The notes: generated by a model from the letters alone, not told the origin. Counted from the first letter of the stretch, positions 1-9,749 are shown. The stretch is 64,000 nt of DNA from Trichothermofontia sichuanensis B231 (GCF_026240635.1 NZ_CP110848.1:4173741-4237740), one strand, 5' to 3'. A program made the numbers and translations.

Positions 1-1
1 C

Positions 2-280
2 AATACGCAGGATCTGTATATTGAAGGCCAACGGAATACGGCAGTCCAGGACAGCCAGCAGATCAATATCAATCGGCGGACCAATGTGCGGCACCAGGAA
101 GGTAATGTGGGGGTGGTGCAAGACACCTATCAGGGGGCAACTGTAGTGGGCAAAGACAATGCCGCCTACCAGGGTAGCACGCAGATCAATGTGAATGATG
201 AACGCCGAGGTCTGGATGGTAAGAAGCCACGTCCGGGACGTGGCCATGGACGGGGTGGCATCTCGATCGAGCAAAGGTAA
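2..280 (+). CDS. Repeat-rich small protein, 5' end outside window
   Basis: An open frame runs in from the left edge and stops at 278-280, so the N-terminus is missing. The visible 92 residues are rich in Q, N, G and R. They contain spaced motifs of the form G-x-x-N-x-A-x-Q (GQRNTAVQ, GKDNAAYQ), each followed by Q-I-N-(I/V)-N. This spacing faintly recalls curlin-type beta repeats, but the family is not established. The tail is basic (KKPRPGRGHGRGG). The two genes downstream on the same strand also encode small exported-looking proteins. No function is assigned. Confidence 0.6.
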   Translation, partial: NTQDLYIEGQRNTAVQDSQQININRRTNVRHQEGNVGVVQDTYQGATVVGKDNAAYQGSTQINVNDERRGLDGKKPRPGRGHGRGGISIEQR

Positions 281-294
281 GCAATTTCCACTGG

Positions 295-323
295 GCTTCA
301 AGGAATGCTTTTATCCTTGAAGC
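295..323 (+). terminator. 10-bp perfect stem-loop after the first gene
   Basis: GCTTCAAGGA (295-304) pairs exactly with TCCTTGAAGC (314-323) across a 9-nt loop, 15 nt past the stop codon of the partial gene. It is followed by TAATTTTGCTT, a poor T tract, so termination is plausible but weaker than at the next hairpin. Confidence 0.5.
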
Positions 324-378
324 TAATTTTGCTTGCAGACGAGGTGCCTGACATCGCTTTCGAGGTGGAATAAGAACG

Positions 379-408
379 CAGATCTGTTTTCAACAGATCT
401 GTGTTTTT
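379..408 (+). terminator. Intrinsic terminator
   Basis: CAGATCTGTT (379-388) and AACAGATCTG (392-401) form a perfect 10-bp stem with a 3-nt loop, directly followed by TGTTTTT. This is the classic shape of a rho-independent terminator. It would insulate the gene at 448 from the partial gene to the left. Confidence 0.75.
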
Positions 409-447
409 CCTGTTGCTACGTGGAGTTTGTAAACGGAGTCTAGGCGC

Positions 448-798
448 ATGAACAGAAAACGTGTGATTCCATTTTTGGTTGGTTCAGCTTTCTTGCTGGT
501 ACCAAAAGTGGCACTAGCAGAAAACCTTGAGGTGCGATCGGACAACATGAGCATCCGGGTTGCTGATGATGGGCAAGTGCAGATCAAGGGTGATCAATGG
601 CAGGTACAGACCCCCGCCTATGCCTTCCGCAGATCGCCCTATCTCGATCGCCACTATCCCTACCGACGCCCCGATCTTTCTGCCTGGCGGCAAGCTTGCC
701 GGGGACAGGCGGATACCCAGGAACGGGTGTATACCCAGCGATCGTCCGATGGTTCGGTCTATCAGCGTAGTGTGATCGTGACCCGCACCTGTCGCTAA
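448..798 (+). CDS. Small secreted protein of unknown function
   Basis: 116 residues. The N-terminus is a clear Sec signal peptide: MNRKR, then a hydrophobic core, then a VALA-E cleavage site near residue 24. The mature part begins with short alternating stretches (LEVRSDNMSIRVADDG) that look like beta strands. It continues with a Tyr/Arg/Pro-rich middle (DRHYPYRRPD) and ends with a region holding two cysteines (ACRG and the C-terminal TRTCR), which could form a disulfide outside the cytoplasm. I do not recognise the family. Its terminator-bounded position suggests its own promoter. Confidence 0.7.
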   Translation: MNRKRVIPFLVGSAFLLVPKVALAENLEVRSDNMSIRVADDGQVQIKGDQWQVQTPAYAFRRSPYLDRHYPYRRPDLSAWRQACRGQADTQERVYTQRSSDGSVYQRSVIVTRTCR

Positions 799-1085
799 CC
801 TAGCGTCGGTGATTGCATCTCACGATCGCATAGCATCTCGGCAGGGGAATTGTGGGGTAGGCATCCCGTCTGCCCCCGCTGTCCCCGATGGGGCGGGTTT
901 AGCTAGGTTGTCCGTTTTCAACCAAATTGTGGAGCAAGCCGCATCTACCCGCGATCGCGCCCAGCCCCATAGGCATCTCTACACATGTCATATTCCACCT
1001 CGCGCATTCCACCTCGCGCATTCCCATGCACCTGACTCTAGGTGTATGAACCCGGTTTAAGCCCTTACTCATTTGGGAGGAAAGT

Positions 1086-1502
1086 ATGAAGCGGAAACAC
1101 GCGATCGGCTCCCTGAGCCTCCTATCAATAGCTACCCTATTGGCCCTAGCCATACCGGAAACCCGCCCTGCGGCTGCGCAATGTGTGATTGCTGATGTGG
1201 CCGTGCAAACCGCGATTACGGGTTCACAAAAACCAGCCAAACAATCGAATCAGGTCACAATCGACCGACGCGGTGCCTGTAGCGGCAACAGCAGCGTCAG
1301 CGTGGGCCAGCAAGTGCAGGTGGGCGGCACTGGCCCAGTGGTGCAGGAACGGCGCAGTCATCATCGTATCGACGGCACATCCCGTAACGAGACCGGCGTT
1401 AAGGGGCCTACCGTTGCTGTCCCTGTTCAAGTCCAAGTGGATGTCTATAATGCTGCCGATAGCTTCGCGACGCCAAGGGCGAATCGCTTCCAGCAACCCT
1501 AG
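1086..1502 (+). CDS. Small secreted protein of unknown function
   Basis: 138 residues. The start is well supported: GGGAGGAAAGT lies just upstream of the ATG. The N-terminus (MKRKHAIGS, a hydrophobic stretch, then an Ala-rich RPAAAQC region) reads as a signal peptide ending near residue 31. The mature protein has two Cys and a Gln/Val/Gly-rich middle (SVGQQVQVGG) of alternating character that resembles the first gene of the window. The two may belong to a common extracellular beta-rich class; this is inference. A miniature element starts on the base after the stop codon. Confidence 0.7.
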   Translation: MKRKHAIGSLSLLSIATLLALAIPETRPAAAQCVIADVAVQTAITGSQKPAKQSNQVTIDRRGACSGNSSVSVGQQVQVGGTGPVVQERRSHHRIDGTSRNETGVKGPTVAVPVQVQVDVYNAADSFATPRANRFQQP

Positions 1503-1753
1503 TACAGCCTTTACCTAATTTACTCAGTACACCATTGAGGTTTGGAACTGGATCAGACCGACAACCCTCATCCCCCAACCCCTTCGCCCAGTCCCCCTAA
1601 CCCCCCGTTTGCGGGGGGATGGGGTGGAGGGGAGCCGGATCTTTAAGTCCCTCTCCCGCTCTGGGAGAGGGATTTAGGGTGAGGGCCGCACCCGTGGGCC
1701 GCACCCAGCCTGCCCAGGTAAAACTGTACTTTGTGATTGAGGTAAAGGCTGTA
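1503..1753 (+). repeat. MITE family 1, copy a
   Basis: A 251-bp non-coding element with terminal inverted repeats. The left end reads TACAGCCTTTACCTAATTTA and the right end, read inward, TACAGCCTTTACCTCAATCA. The interior carries CCCTCATCCCCCAACCCC and CCCTCTCCCGCTCTGGGAGA blocks. A closely similar copy lies at 36712-36930. Both ends carry TA, as expected for IS630/Tc1-type targets. Short open frames inside it are not genes. Confidence 0.85.
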
Positions 1754-1792
1754 CTATCAACTTTGTTTACGACTAAAGTCGTGACTACCAAC

Positions 1793-1899
1793 TATGGTCA
1801 ATCCCAATAAGAACGATACAGCTTTTCACTCCCCTCTTCTGCTCTGGGAGAGGGGCTGGGGGTGAGGGTGTTGTTCCAGCCTAAATTACAATGACTATA
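1793..1899 (+). repeat. MITE family 2, copy a
   Basis: A 107-bp element running from TATGGTCAATCC to ACAATGACTATA, with imperfect terminal inverted repeats. The interior has a CTCTGGGAGAGGGGCTGGGG hairpin-like block. Related copies lie at 18865, 23739, 53874 and 55833. Between this element and copy a of family 1 (1754-1792) there is a short near-palindrome, ACGACTAAAGTCGT. Confidence 0.8.
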
Positions 1900-1965
1900 A
1901 CTGAACCGGGTTGAACAACTAAACTGCGATTATTCGTCGTCGCGATTTTAATCGTGACTTTCACT

Positions 1966-3264
1966 TTAGAGGCTTTGCATGACTTCCTTTGCCACCGCCA
2001 GCGTTTTCTCAATATCCGCCTCGGTGTGGGCCAGGGAAGTAAACCCAGCCTCAAATTGGGAGGGAGCTAGATAAATCCCTCGCTCCAGCATCCCGCGATG
2101 GAAACGGCTGAATTTGGCTAGATCAGATTTCTTGGCATCTTCGTAGTTATGGACCGGGCCAGCGGTGAAAAAGAAGCCAAACATGGCACTGATTGACCCG
2201 CCACAGGCGGCATGGCCCGTTTCCTTGGCAATATCGAGCAGACCCTGGATCAGGGTTTTGGTGATGCGATCGAGGTAATCGTAGGTTCCCGGTTTTTGCA
2301 ACAGTTCTAGAGTTTTGATCCCCGCCGTCATTGCCAAGGGGTTACCAGAGAGCGTCCCCGCCTGGTACATGGGACCCGCAGGCGCCACCATTGCCATAAT
2401 GTCCGCCCGCCCGCCGTAGGCTCCCACGGGCAGACCGCCACCAATCACCTTACCCAGGGTCGTGAGGTCAGGTTTAATGCCAAATTTCTCCTGGGCACCG
2501 CCGTAGGCAATCCGGAAACCCGTCATCACCTCATCAAAGACCAGCAGCGCCCCATTTTCCTGGGTCAGCACCCGCAACCCTTCCAAGAACCCCGCATCCG
2601 GCGGAATGAACCCAGAGTTCCCCACCACTGGCTCCAGGATTACCCCAGCAATTTGATCCGGATTTTCGGCAAATAGGGTTTTCACCGCTTCTAGGTCGTT
2701 GTAGGGAGCCGTGAGGGTGTTGCTGGTCACATTCTTGGGCACACCGGGCGAGTCGGGTAATCCTAAGGTTGCCACCCCCGACCCAGCCTTAACCAGGAAC
2801 ATATCGGCGTGACCGTGGTAGCAGCCCTCAAATTTAATCACCTTGTCCCGTCCGGTGAACGCCCGCATCAGGCGCAGCACCGACATACAGGCTTCCGTAC
2901 CCGAATTGACGAATCGCACCATCTCAATGCTGGAAACCGCCGCAATCACCAGCTCCGCCAGTACATTTTCCAGGACGCAGGGTGCCCCAAAACTCGTTCC
3001 CTTATCCAGAGCCGCTTTCAGGGCACTAATGACCTCCGGGTGGGCATGGCCGCAGATGGCCGGTCCCCAACTACCCACATAGTCAATGTACTGGTTGCCA
3101 TCCACATCCCAAGCATAGGCCCCCTGAACGCGATCGAAGACGATCGGCTGACCGCCCACCGACTTAAAGGCTCGCACTGGAGAACTGACACCACCGGGCA
3201 TCAGTCGTTGGGCAGCAGCAAAAATTTCTTGCGATTTAGTGGTTTGAAACTGACTCACGACCAA
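1966..3264 (-). CDS. hemL: Glutamate-1-semialdehyde 2,1-aminomutase
   Basis: 432 residues, full family length. It converts glutamate-1-semialdehyde to 5-aminolevulinate, the entry step of heme, chlorophyll and bilin synthesis in the cytosol. PLP-enzyme features are clear: [12 protein letters not shown] near the start, [18 protein letters not shown], and the PLP-lysine motif [17 protein letters not shown]. The start is probably TTG: minus-strand AGGAG lies 6 nt before it, whereas the GTG two codons later would be badly spaced. A heptamer repeat lies about 80 nt upstream. Confidence 0.97.
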   Translation of the reverse strand: MVVSQFQTTKSQEIFAAAQRLMPGGVSSPVRAFKSVGGQPIVFDRVQGAYAWDVDGNQYIDYVGSWGPAICGHAHPEVISALKAALDKGTSFGAPCVLENVLAELVIAAVSSIEMVRFVNSGTEACMSVLRLMRAFTGRDKVIKFEGCYHGHADMFLVKAGSGVATLGLPDSPGVPKNVTSNTLTAPYNDLEAVKTLFAENPDQIAGVILEPVVGNSGFIPPDAGFLEGLRVLTQENGALLVFDEVMTGFRIAYGGAQEKFGIKPDLTTLGKVIGGGLPVGAYGGRADIMAMVAPAGPMYQAGTLSGNPLAMTAGIKTLELLQKPGTYDYLDRITKTLIQGLLDIAKETGHAACGGSISAMFGFFFTAGPVHNYEDAKKSDLAKFSRFHRGMLERGIYLAPSQFEAGFTSLAHTEADIEKTLAVAKEVMQSL

Positions 3265-3346
3265 GGTTTTCTCCTAATCACTCATGGCAGGAGGAGGGAA
3301 GAGATGATAGGGAACGGCGAACAGAATTCTTGCCTATCCCCTCTTC

Positions 3347-3374
3347 TCTGTTCTCTGTTCCCTGTTCCCTGTTC
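3347..3374 (+). repeat. Heptamer tandem repeat (YCTGTTC)4
   Basis: Four consecutive 7-mers (TCTGTTC twice, CCTGTTC twice) lie in the gap between hemL and panC-cmk. They resemble the short tandemly repeated repetitive sequences known from filamentous cyanobacteria. The same unit on the other strand (GACAGGG, AACAGGG, GACAGAG) occurs at 9139-9159. Confidence 0.8.
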
Positions 3375-3459
3375 TCAATCTCCTCACTGCGCTTTAACCA
3401 ATGGGATGATTATGCCACTGTGGCAGGAACCTCACTCAAACGATTTACCCAAGCGGTGA

Positions 3460-5118
3460 CTATGCACCTGTTCCTAAACCTCGCTCGTGGTAGAGGTGAA
3501 CGATTTTGTCCACAACGGCTTCGATGCTGAGATCATCAGTCATCACTTCAATGGCATCAGGGGCTTGGCTCAGGGGCGCGAAGGTACGGGTACTGTCAAG
3601 GTAATCCCGTTGGGCGATCGCCTGCTCTAGTTCGGCTTGGGACAGTTGGGTCTGGCCCTGGTTCAACAATTCCTGGTAGCGGCGGCGTGCCCGTTCCTGG
3701 ATGGAGGCAGTGAGGAAGATTTTGAGGTCGGCTTGGGGAAAGACGTAGGTACCCATATCCCGACCCTCGGCGACAATGCCTCCCTGTTCGGCGTAGCGCT
3801 GTTGTTGCTGCACCAGCAGGCGACGCACCGCTGGTTGGGCCGCGATCGCCGAAACATGGGCCGTCACCTCCAAACTGCGAATCGCCTCGGTAATCACCTC
3901 GCCATTAATCTTCACCGTCAGTGCCCCCGTCTGGGATTCGGGATGGGCGGGTAGCAGTTCAATGACACATTGGCTGACGGCTTCTGCGATCGCCACCTCA
4001 TCATCCAAGGGAATCCCGGCTTGCAGCACTAACCAAGTCACGGCCCGGTACATCGCCCCCGTATCCAGGTACATCAGCCCCAGGCGATCGGCCACCAGCC
4101 GGGTTACCGTGGACTTGCCCGCCCCTGCCGGCCCATCGATCGCCACGATCGGCTTACGGGCATAGAGGAGTTGGTTATCGATCAGACGAGTCTGGCCCAC
4201 ATAGGCAGCAACCCCCAACAGACCCTGCGTGGTGACCTCAGTGAGGGGAACCAGGGTTTGGGGATGGACCAGTTCGGCGTATTCCAAACGCAGGTCAGGG
4301 AGGGTACTCATGGTTTGCTTTACTGCGTGGATCAGGGGTGCGGCGCGGCGTTCCCCCGCTCGAAATAGGGCCACAGCCGCCTGCAAACTGCGGTACAGGC
4401 CCGTGGCACGTTCCCGCTCGGACGGGGTGAGGTACTGGTTGCGGGAACTATAGGCCAGCCCCGACGCTTCGCGCACAATGGGACATCCGATGATATCGAC
4501 ATCCAGGTGTAAATCCGCCACCAGCCGCCGAATAATCGCTAACTGCTGGGCATCCTTTTGGCCAAAATAGGCGCGATCGGGCTGGACCAGTTGTAACAGT
4601 TTGGTGACGATCGTCGCCACGCCCTCAAAATGGCCCGGACGGTGGGGACCACACATCACCCTTAACATGGCCGGAGGCGGTACAACTTGGGTGTGGGCGC
4701 TCCGATCCTGGGCAGCAGCACCAATTAACTCCGCTGGTGACGGGGCAAAAATGACATCAACCCCCATCGCCTCACACAACTGGCGATCCTGGGCCAGAGT
4801 TTGGGGATAGCGATCAAGATCTTCCTGGGGACCAAACTGCAAGGGGTTGACGAAAATACTGACCACCACCAGCCCATTTTCGCGGCGGGCCTGGGCGATC
4901 AAACTCTGGTGACCGGCGTGCAGCGCCCCCATCGTTGGCACCAGACCCACTGACCGGGGGCAGAGGTATGATGCGTCTGGCGTATCGGGCGCTGGCTCCT
5001 CAGGGGAGAACAGTTTGCCAGCCCGGTATTGGCCCAAATAACCCCGCAGGGCGGCGATCGTGGTAAATAGTTTCAGCCCGGTGCTCGGGATTCTAACCAT
5101 ACCCAAACCCAGCCTCAT
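3460..5118 (-). CDS. panC/cmk: Fused pantoate-beta-alanine ligase / cytidylate kinase
   Basis: 552 residues with two enzymes in one chain, a fusion well known in cyanobacteria. Residues about 15-320 are pantothenate synthetase (VPTMGALHAGHQSLI, FVNPLQFGPQEDLDRYP, AYFGQKDAQQ), which makes pantothenate for CoA. Residues from about 327 are CMP kinase (IDGPAGAGKSTVTRL P-loop, YLDTGAMYRAVT, AEGRDMGTYVFP), which recycles CMP and dCMP. Two ATGs are possible: 5118, with AGGGA about 9 nt upstream, and 5100, which starts closer to the conserved sequence. The two activities belong to different pathways and the fusion logic is not evident from the sequence. Confidence 0.96.
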   Translation of the reverse strand: MRLGLGMVRIPSTGLKLFTTIAALRGYLGQYRAGKLFSPEEPAPDTPDASYLCPRSVGLVPTMGALHAGHQSLIAQARRENGLVVVSIFVNPLQFGPQEDLDRYPQTLAQDRQLCEAMGVDVIFAPSPAELIGAAAQDRSAHTQVVPPPAMLRVMCGPHRPGHFEGVATIVTKLLQLVQPDRAYFGQKDAQQLAIIRRLVADLHLDVDIIGCPIVREASGLAYSSRNQYLTPSERERATGLYRSLQAAVALFRAGERRAAPLIHAVKQTMSTLPDLRLEYAELVHPQTLVPLTEVTTQGLLGVAAYVGQTRLIDNQLLYARKPIVAIDGPAGAGKSTVTRLVADRLGLMYLDTGAMYRAVTWLVLQAGIPLDDEVAIAEAVSQCVIELLPAHPESQTGALTVKINGEVITEAIRSLEVTAHVSAIAAQPAVRRLLVQQQQRYAEQGGIVAEGRDMGTYVFPQADLKIFLTASIQERARRRYQELLNQGQTQLSQAELEQAIAQRDYLDSTRTFAPLSQAPDAIEVMTDDLSIEAVVDKIVHLYHERGLGTGA

Positions 5119-5202
5119 GCGCCCGCTTCCCTAACCGGATGATGTCGTCTACAGGTCCCACTGCCAGTACCCTAGATTAAGACTAACGACTGAGGTTATG
5201 GT

Positions 5203-6654
5203 ATGGCATCCATCCGCGAACTGCATCAACAACTGATCACCAAGGAACGATCCGCCGTTGAAATCGCCCAGGACTCCCTGGCCAGGATGGAGCGCCTCGA
5301 ACCCCAGCTACACGCCTTTTTGCAAATCACCCGCGATCGCGCTTTGGCACAGGCCCAACGGGTCGATGCCCAAATCGCAGCGGGGGAAGCGATCGGCCTG
5401 CTGGCTGGCATTCCGATCGGCATTAAGGACAATCTATGTACCCTGGGGATTCGCACCACCTGCGGCTCTAAGATTCTGGAAAATTTTGTGCCTCCCTATG
5501 AGTCTACGGTGACCAGCCGTTTGGCAGAGGCCGGGGCAGTGATGGTCGGCAAAACGAACCTGGATGAGTTTGCAATGGGGAGTTCCACCGAAAACTCGGC
5601 CTACCAACTCACCGCCAACCCCTGGGATACCAGCCGCGTGCCGGGGGGATCGTCCGGCGGATCGGCAGCCGCCGTCGCCGCCGATGAATGCCCGATCGCC
5701 CTTGGCTCGGATACGGGCGGCTCGATTCGCCAACCGGCCTCCTTTTGTGGTGTGGTGGGCCTGAAACCTACCTATGGCCTAGTCTCTCGCTATGGGCTAG
5801 TCGCCTATGCTTCGTCCCTGGATCAGATTGGTCCGTTTGGGCGATCGGTCGAAGATACGGCGATTTTGTTGCAGGCGATCGCGGGCCATGATCCCAAAGA
5901 CTCCACCAGCCTCAAGGTGGAGATTCCCGACTACACCCAATTTCTAACCCATACCCTCAACGGCAAAAAAATCGGCGTCATCCGGGAAACCTTTGGCGAA
6001 GGGCTAGACCCAGTGGTGGGTGAGGCCGTCCAGACGGCATTGCAAACCCTGGAAAAACTGGGAGCCACGGTCCAGGAGATCTCCTGCCCCCGCTTCCGGT
6101 ATGGCTTACCGACCTACTACATCATTGCTCCCTCGGAAGCATCGGCTAACCTAGCCCGCTACGACGGTGTGAAATACGGCTACCGCACGGCAGAAGCCGA
6201 GAACCTGCTGGAGATGTACATGAAAACCCGCGCCGAGGGCTTTGGGGCCGAGGTCAAGCGCCGGATCATGATTGGCACCTACGCCCTGTCGGCGGGCTAC
6301 TACGACGCCTATTACCTCAAGGCCCAAAAGGTGCGCACCCTGATCAAGCAGGATTTTGAACAGGCCTTCGCGCAAGTGGATGTGTTGGTCTGCCCCACAG
6401 CCCCGACGACGGCCTTTAAGGCGGGGGAGAAAACCGATAATCCCCTCAGTATGTACCTGTCCGACTTGATGACGATCCCGGTGAACCTAGCGGGCCTGCC
6501 GGGGATGAGCCTGCCCTGTGGGTTTGATGCCCAGGGATTACCGATCGGGCTGCAAATCATTGCCAATGTGCTCCGGGAGGATCAAATCTTTGCCGTTGCC
6601 TCAGCCTATGAAAACGCGACCGAGTGGCACTTGCGCACCCCCGCATTGGGCTAA
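5203..6654 (+). CDS. gatA: Asp-tRNA(Asn)/Glu-tRNA(Gln) amidotransferase subunit A
   Basis: 483 residues, normal length. GatA is the glutaminase and amidase subunit of GatCAB, which converts misacylated Glu-tRNA(Gln) or Asp-tRNA(Asn) to the correct aminoacyl-tRNA. The amidase-signature Ser-cisSer-Lys triad is intact: lysine in PIGIKDNL and the serines in [13 protein letters not shown] followed by [16 protein letters not shown]. Other family motifs ([14 protein letters not shown]) are intact. gatB and gatC are not adjacent, which is usual in cyanobacteria. It diverges from panC-cmk with an 84-bp shared promoter region. Confidence 0.97.
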   Translation: MASIRELHQQLITKERSAVEIAQDSLARMERLEPQLHAFLQITRDRALAQAQRVDAQIAAGEAIGLLAGIPIGIKDNLCTLGIRTTCGSKILENFVPPYESTVTSRLAEAGAVMVGKTNLDEFAMGSSTENSAYQLTANPWDTSRVPGGSSGGSAAAVAADECPIALGSDTGGSIRQPASFCGVVGLKPTYGLVSRYGLVAYASSLDQIGPFGRSVEDTAILLQAIAGHDPKDSTSLKVEIPDYTQFLTHTLNGKKIGVIRETFGEGLDPVVGEAVQTALQTLEKLGATVQEISCPRFRYGLPTYYIIAPSEASANLARYDGVKYGYRTAEAENLLEMYMKTRAEGFGAEVKRRIMIGTYALSAGYYDAYYLKAQKVRTLIKQDFEQAFAQVDVLVCPTAPTTAFKAGEKTDNPLSMYLSDLMTIPVNLAGLPGMSLPCGFDAQGLPIGLQIIANVLREDQIFAVASAYENATEWHLRTPALG

Positions 6655-6835
6655 AACCACCATGCGGTGGGGTGGGGATCCTCGTTGACTGACAAATCTT
6701 TGCCCCTCATCCCTAAATCCCTTCTCCCACGAGGGGCGAAGGGATGTGAAGCCAAACCCCTGGCTCGATGAGTACCGCGCTCGCTCTGGGAGAGGGCCGT
6801 TCAAGTTGTGTTAATTAATCAGGTCATTAACGTCG

Positions 6836-7030
6836 TTATTCGGCACTCCCAGATTGGGGCTGACGGTTGGGCAGGTAGTCCAGGTGTAGGTGGGTCACAT
6901 CGATCGCACCATTGCCGCAACTTTCTAAGCGATCAAACACGGCTTGCAAATCGGCACAGGGGTGGGCGCGACGCATAGCAACACTGGCTTTCCACATTTC
7001 AGCAGGGGTGGGCGGCTGACCAGCATTCAT
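6836..7030 (-). CDS. Small conserved-looking hypothetical protein
   Basis: 64 residues, cytoplasmic by composition, with no recognised domain. The start is well supported: on the minus strand AGGAG precedes the ATG by about 8 nt. The sequence reads like a folded soluble protein, with an amphipathic N-terminal part containing AEMWKASVAMRRAH and a Cys in each half (HPCAD, ESCGN). It is isolated between gatA and the glycosyltransferase gene. It could still be a chance frame; support is the ribosome-binding site and sensible composition only. Confidence 0.5.
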   Translation of the reverse strand: MNAGQPPTPAEMWKASVAMRRAHPCADLQAVFDRLESCGNGAIDVTHLHLDYLPNRQPQSGSAE

Positions 7031-7251
7031 ACTCTAGACTCCTGTCGCTGACTTTAGAGGCAATGGGGATAAGCACCCTGCATAACTGGCCCTGCATAAC
7101 TGGCAATGCTAAGGTAAGGCACCGCTAAAGACCATCCCGTAGAAAAACGGAGGCAAGCGGGCCAGTGGTCACGGGCTATGGATGAACACATCTGATGATG
7201 CCGGATTTCCGCATAAGGTTCCCTCACCCGATTGGGGCATTTGGGGTAGTT

Positions 7252-7998
7252 TTACGGAGAAGGTTTGCTAGACCCCGTTTTCGACCGTTCGCGGTACCAC
7301 GATCGCAGGCGGTGGGGCGATACCCCCAGGGTGTAGCCCAGCAGGATGGCCTGGTTGAGTAGGGTGGTTTGCCACACACCGCGTTGTTGCCAGCGACGGG
7401 CTGACGTGACGACGGCCTGGGGGACGATCGCAATCTTGCCCTGGGTTTGGAGACGACGCACTAGAACAAAGTCCTCCATAAGCGGCAGATCAGGGAAGCC
7501 GCCTAGCGATCGAAAGACCTCACGCCGAAGGAATAAGGCTTGATCACCATAGGGCAACTGGCAGAGCCGCGATCGCCAGTACACCCCCCATTCCACCCAC
7601 CGTAAACCGGGAAGGTCACCCGCAATGCGCAGGTCAAAAGCCCCCGCAATCGTCCCTGGGGTAGCCAAGGTGGTGCGGACAAGCGTGGGAAACCCCGTGG
7701 GTAGGTGCGTATCGGCATGGAGGAACAGGAAAATCTCCCCCGTAGCGATCGCGGCGCCCGCATTCATTTGTTGGGCACGTCCGGTAGCGCTAAGCACTAG
7801 GGTCACCCCCCAGGTTTGGGCCTGAGTCACCGTCTGATCCGTGCTTCCCCCATCCACCACGATAACTTCCAGGGACGTGAAGGGTTGCTGAGGTTGCCAC
7901 TCCCCTTGACTCGCACGCTGGACTACCTGCAGGGTTTGCACTAAGGTCCCTGCTTCATTGAGGACTGGTAGGATAACGGAAATACGATCTAGGATCAT
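7252..7998 (-). CDS. Family-2 glycosyltransferase (TIGR04283-like)
   Basis: 248 residues with a GT-A fold. The N-terminal ISVILPVLNEAG and VIVVDGGSTDQT, the AQQMNAGAAIATGEIFLFLH stretch, the metal-binding-type HADTHLP and the later LMEDFVLVRRL match the TIGR04283 group, often annotated as an arsenosugar-biosynthesis transferase; the substrate here is unproven. There is no membrane anchor. The start region is a perfect 17-bp duplication (7993-8026), so an upstream decoy ATG reads six codons and stops in TGA overlapping the true ATG. Confidence 0.9.
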   Translation of the reverse strand: MILDRISVILPVLNEAGTLVQTLQVVQRASQGEWQPQQPFTSLEVIVVDGGSTDQTVTQAQTWGVTLVLSATGRAQQMNAGAAIATGEIFLFLHADTHLPTGFPTLVRTTLATPGTIAGAFDLRIAGDLPGLRWVEWGVYWRSRLCQLPYGDQALFLRREVFRSLGGFPDLPLMEDFVLVRRLQTQGKIAIVPQAVVTSARRWQQRGVWQTTLLNQAILLGYTLGVSPHRLRSWYRERSKTGSSKPSP

Positions 7999-8026
7999 AA
8001 CCAGGGACTGATCATAACCAGGGACT
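7993..8026 (-). repeat. 17-bp tandem duplication over the glycosyltransferase start
   Basis: The unit GATCATAACCAGGGACT occurs twice in a row, at 7993-8009 and 8010-8026. Each copy carries an ATG on the minus strand. The outer ATG (8013-8015) opens a six-codon frame (M-I-S-P-W-L) whose TGA at 7995-7997 overlaps the real start codon at 7996-7998. Confidence 0.9.
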
Positions 8027-8249
8027 GCAAGTTTGGGCAGGCAAATCGGGAACGCTAATCCTAACTGACTAGAAACTTATCGGACCAGGATTACGTCTTT
8101 TTGAGTGACCCCTCAATGGCAGTTATGATGGGTAGAGATCAGAGGGCTGAGATGAACCCGGGGTGAACCGCCAAGGGGCGATCCTGTGTGCGGCGATTGT
8201 TTCGATCAGTGTTGACTGCTGTTGTTACTACATTCCTCACCGAAGGGTC

Positions 8250-9089
8250 ATGATACAGTTTTTCACACGCATGGATCGGGTACGGCGGCGTTGGACCTAT
8301 GCCTTCCTGGGATTTTTGTTAACACTAGGGATTGGGATCGGAACACCTCCAGCCGCACAAGCGCTTCCGTGGGGGCAACTGCTTCTGCGTGGGGTTCAGA
8401 TTTTACAACTGTCGAATCTATCCCCGCGTCATGAGATGCAGATTGGCGCTCAAATTGATCAACAACTTCAGCGACAAGTCAGGATCTCCAACAACCGCGC
8501 GTTGACAGCTTATGTCAACGAAATTGGCCAGCGCCTGGTGAATAACACCACGCGACCGACGGTTAACTATACCTTTCAGGTTGTCGAAGATCGGAGCATC
8601 AATGCCTTTGCCACAATGGGGGGCTTTGTCTACATTAACCGGGGGCTGATTGAAGCCGCTGAGAATGAAGCCGAATTAGCCAGTGTGATTGCTCACGAAA
8701 TTGGCCACATCGAGGGTCGCCATTTAGTCAAACAAATGCGGGAAGTTGCGATCGCCCAAGGGGTGGCAACCGCAGCGGAACTGGATGCAAACCGAGCCGT
8801 ACAGATTGGGGTAGAGTTGGCCCTACGCCGTCCCCGGAGTCGTCAGGATGAGTATGATGCCGATAGCCGAGGGTTACGGCTGTTAGGGCAAGCGGGCTAT
8901 GCCCAATCAGCAATGGTGAGCTTTATGGAAAAACTGCTCAACCGGGGAGGATCAATGCCCACCTTCCTCAGTACCCATCCCAATACCCGCGATCGCATTG
9001 ACAACCTGCGCCGCAGCATCAACCCAACAATGGCGACGGGAGATGGCCTAGATAGCGAGGCCTACCGTGCTCGCCTTCGCAGTTCCTAA
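8250..9089 (+). CDS. M48-family zinc metallopeptidase, exported or membrane-anchored
   Basis: About 279 residues from this ATG. An N-terminal hydrophobic segment followed by PPAAQALPWG looks like a signal peptide or anchor. The zinc site is HEIGHIEGRH, with the third ligand in DEYDADSRGLRLL. SINAFATMGGFVYINRGLIE is the conserved M48 sequence upstream, and STHPNTRDRI is the conserved C-terminal motif of BepA/LoiP-like proteins. It probably works in envelope protein quality control. The start is uncertain: the same frame opens at 8163 (GTG), and ATGs lie at 8250 and 8271. Only the last two put the hydrophobic segment near the N-terminus. Confidence 0.9.
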   Translation: MIQFFTRMDRVRRRWTYAFLGFLLTLGIGIGTPPAAQALPWGQLLLRGVQILQLSNLSPRHEMQIGAQIDQQLQRQVRISNNRALTAYVNEIGQRLVNNTTRPTVNYTFQVVEDRSINAFATMGGFVYINRGLIEAAENEAELASVIAHEIGHIEGRHLVKQMREVAIAQGVATAAELDANRAVQIGVELALRRPRSRQDEYDADSRGLRLLGQAGYAQSAMVSFMEKLLNRGGSMPTFLSTHPNTRDRIDNLRRSINPTMATGDGLDSEAYRARLRSS

Positions 9090-9138
9090 ACCGTAAGGGT
9101 CAGACTGATACATCTTTTCCCCTTACAAGGGGAGAGAG

Positions 9139-9159
9139 GACAGGGAACAGGGGACAGAG
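9139..9159 (+). repeat. Heptamer tandem repeat, three copies
   Basis: GACAGGG, AACAGGG and GACAGAG are consecutive, the reverse complement of the unit at 3347-3374. It lies in the 698-bp gap between the M48 gene and the next coding region. That gap also holds purine- and pyrimidine-rich tracts around 9215-9300 that could fold on each other, but no recognisable RNA gene. Confidence 0.7.
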
Positions 9160-9493
9160 GTAAGTAAATGGAAGCAAGACCCTCTTCTCGTGATTGACTG
9201 ATAAATTTGTGCTCCTCAGGTGAGGAGAGAGAAGAGAGGAAAGAGAACGGAGATAGTCACTCAGTTTCCCTCACTTCTCAGTTTTCTTTCCTCACTCTCT
9301 GACGCATTTCAGGGCGATGGCGCCGATGGCGCAAGGACTGGCCCACTCCACAACTTTTTCATAGGGAAGCCCTATTCTGATCGGTGATCTGATCATCAAA
9401 GAGGAAGGGCAGGTATGAAAGTTCCCCTGTGATACAGCGGACGTGGGTTATGCATCTCGTGTCAAAAATCCTCGACAAGGCTGAGGGTCATAG

Positions 9494-9522
9494 CTTTAAG
9501 ACTTTAAGATAAGAACTTTAAG
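9494..9522 (+). repeat. Three direct CTTTAAG repeats
   Basis: CTTTAAG occurs at 9494-9500, 9502-9508 and 9516-9522 in the long gap upstream of the c-di-GMP enzyme gene. The spacing is 8 and 14 nt between starts. It could be an operator-like cluster, but no regulator is identified and the run may be incidental. Confidence 0.4.
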
Positions 9523-9749
9523 CGTATGAAGTTAATTACTTGTCTTATGCTTAGCTAAGGGGGTGCCTTCTACCTTGGCGACCATTATCCTCAACCCCTC
9601 CGCCTAAGCACAAGGAACTTTGATCGAGTTCCCCTGCACCATCCCCTGTTCGCGGGAAGGGGGGATGCGGGGTAAATGGTTCAAACTCGTATGCCCCCTG
9701 TCATGGGGCAATCATCATAAAAGCCCTGGTCTAAACTCACAAAGCCATC

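Noticed and set aside
1619-1810. Open frames on both strands at 1597-1810 and around 36699-36917
   Set aside because: They lie inside MITE family 1 and simply translate the repeat.
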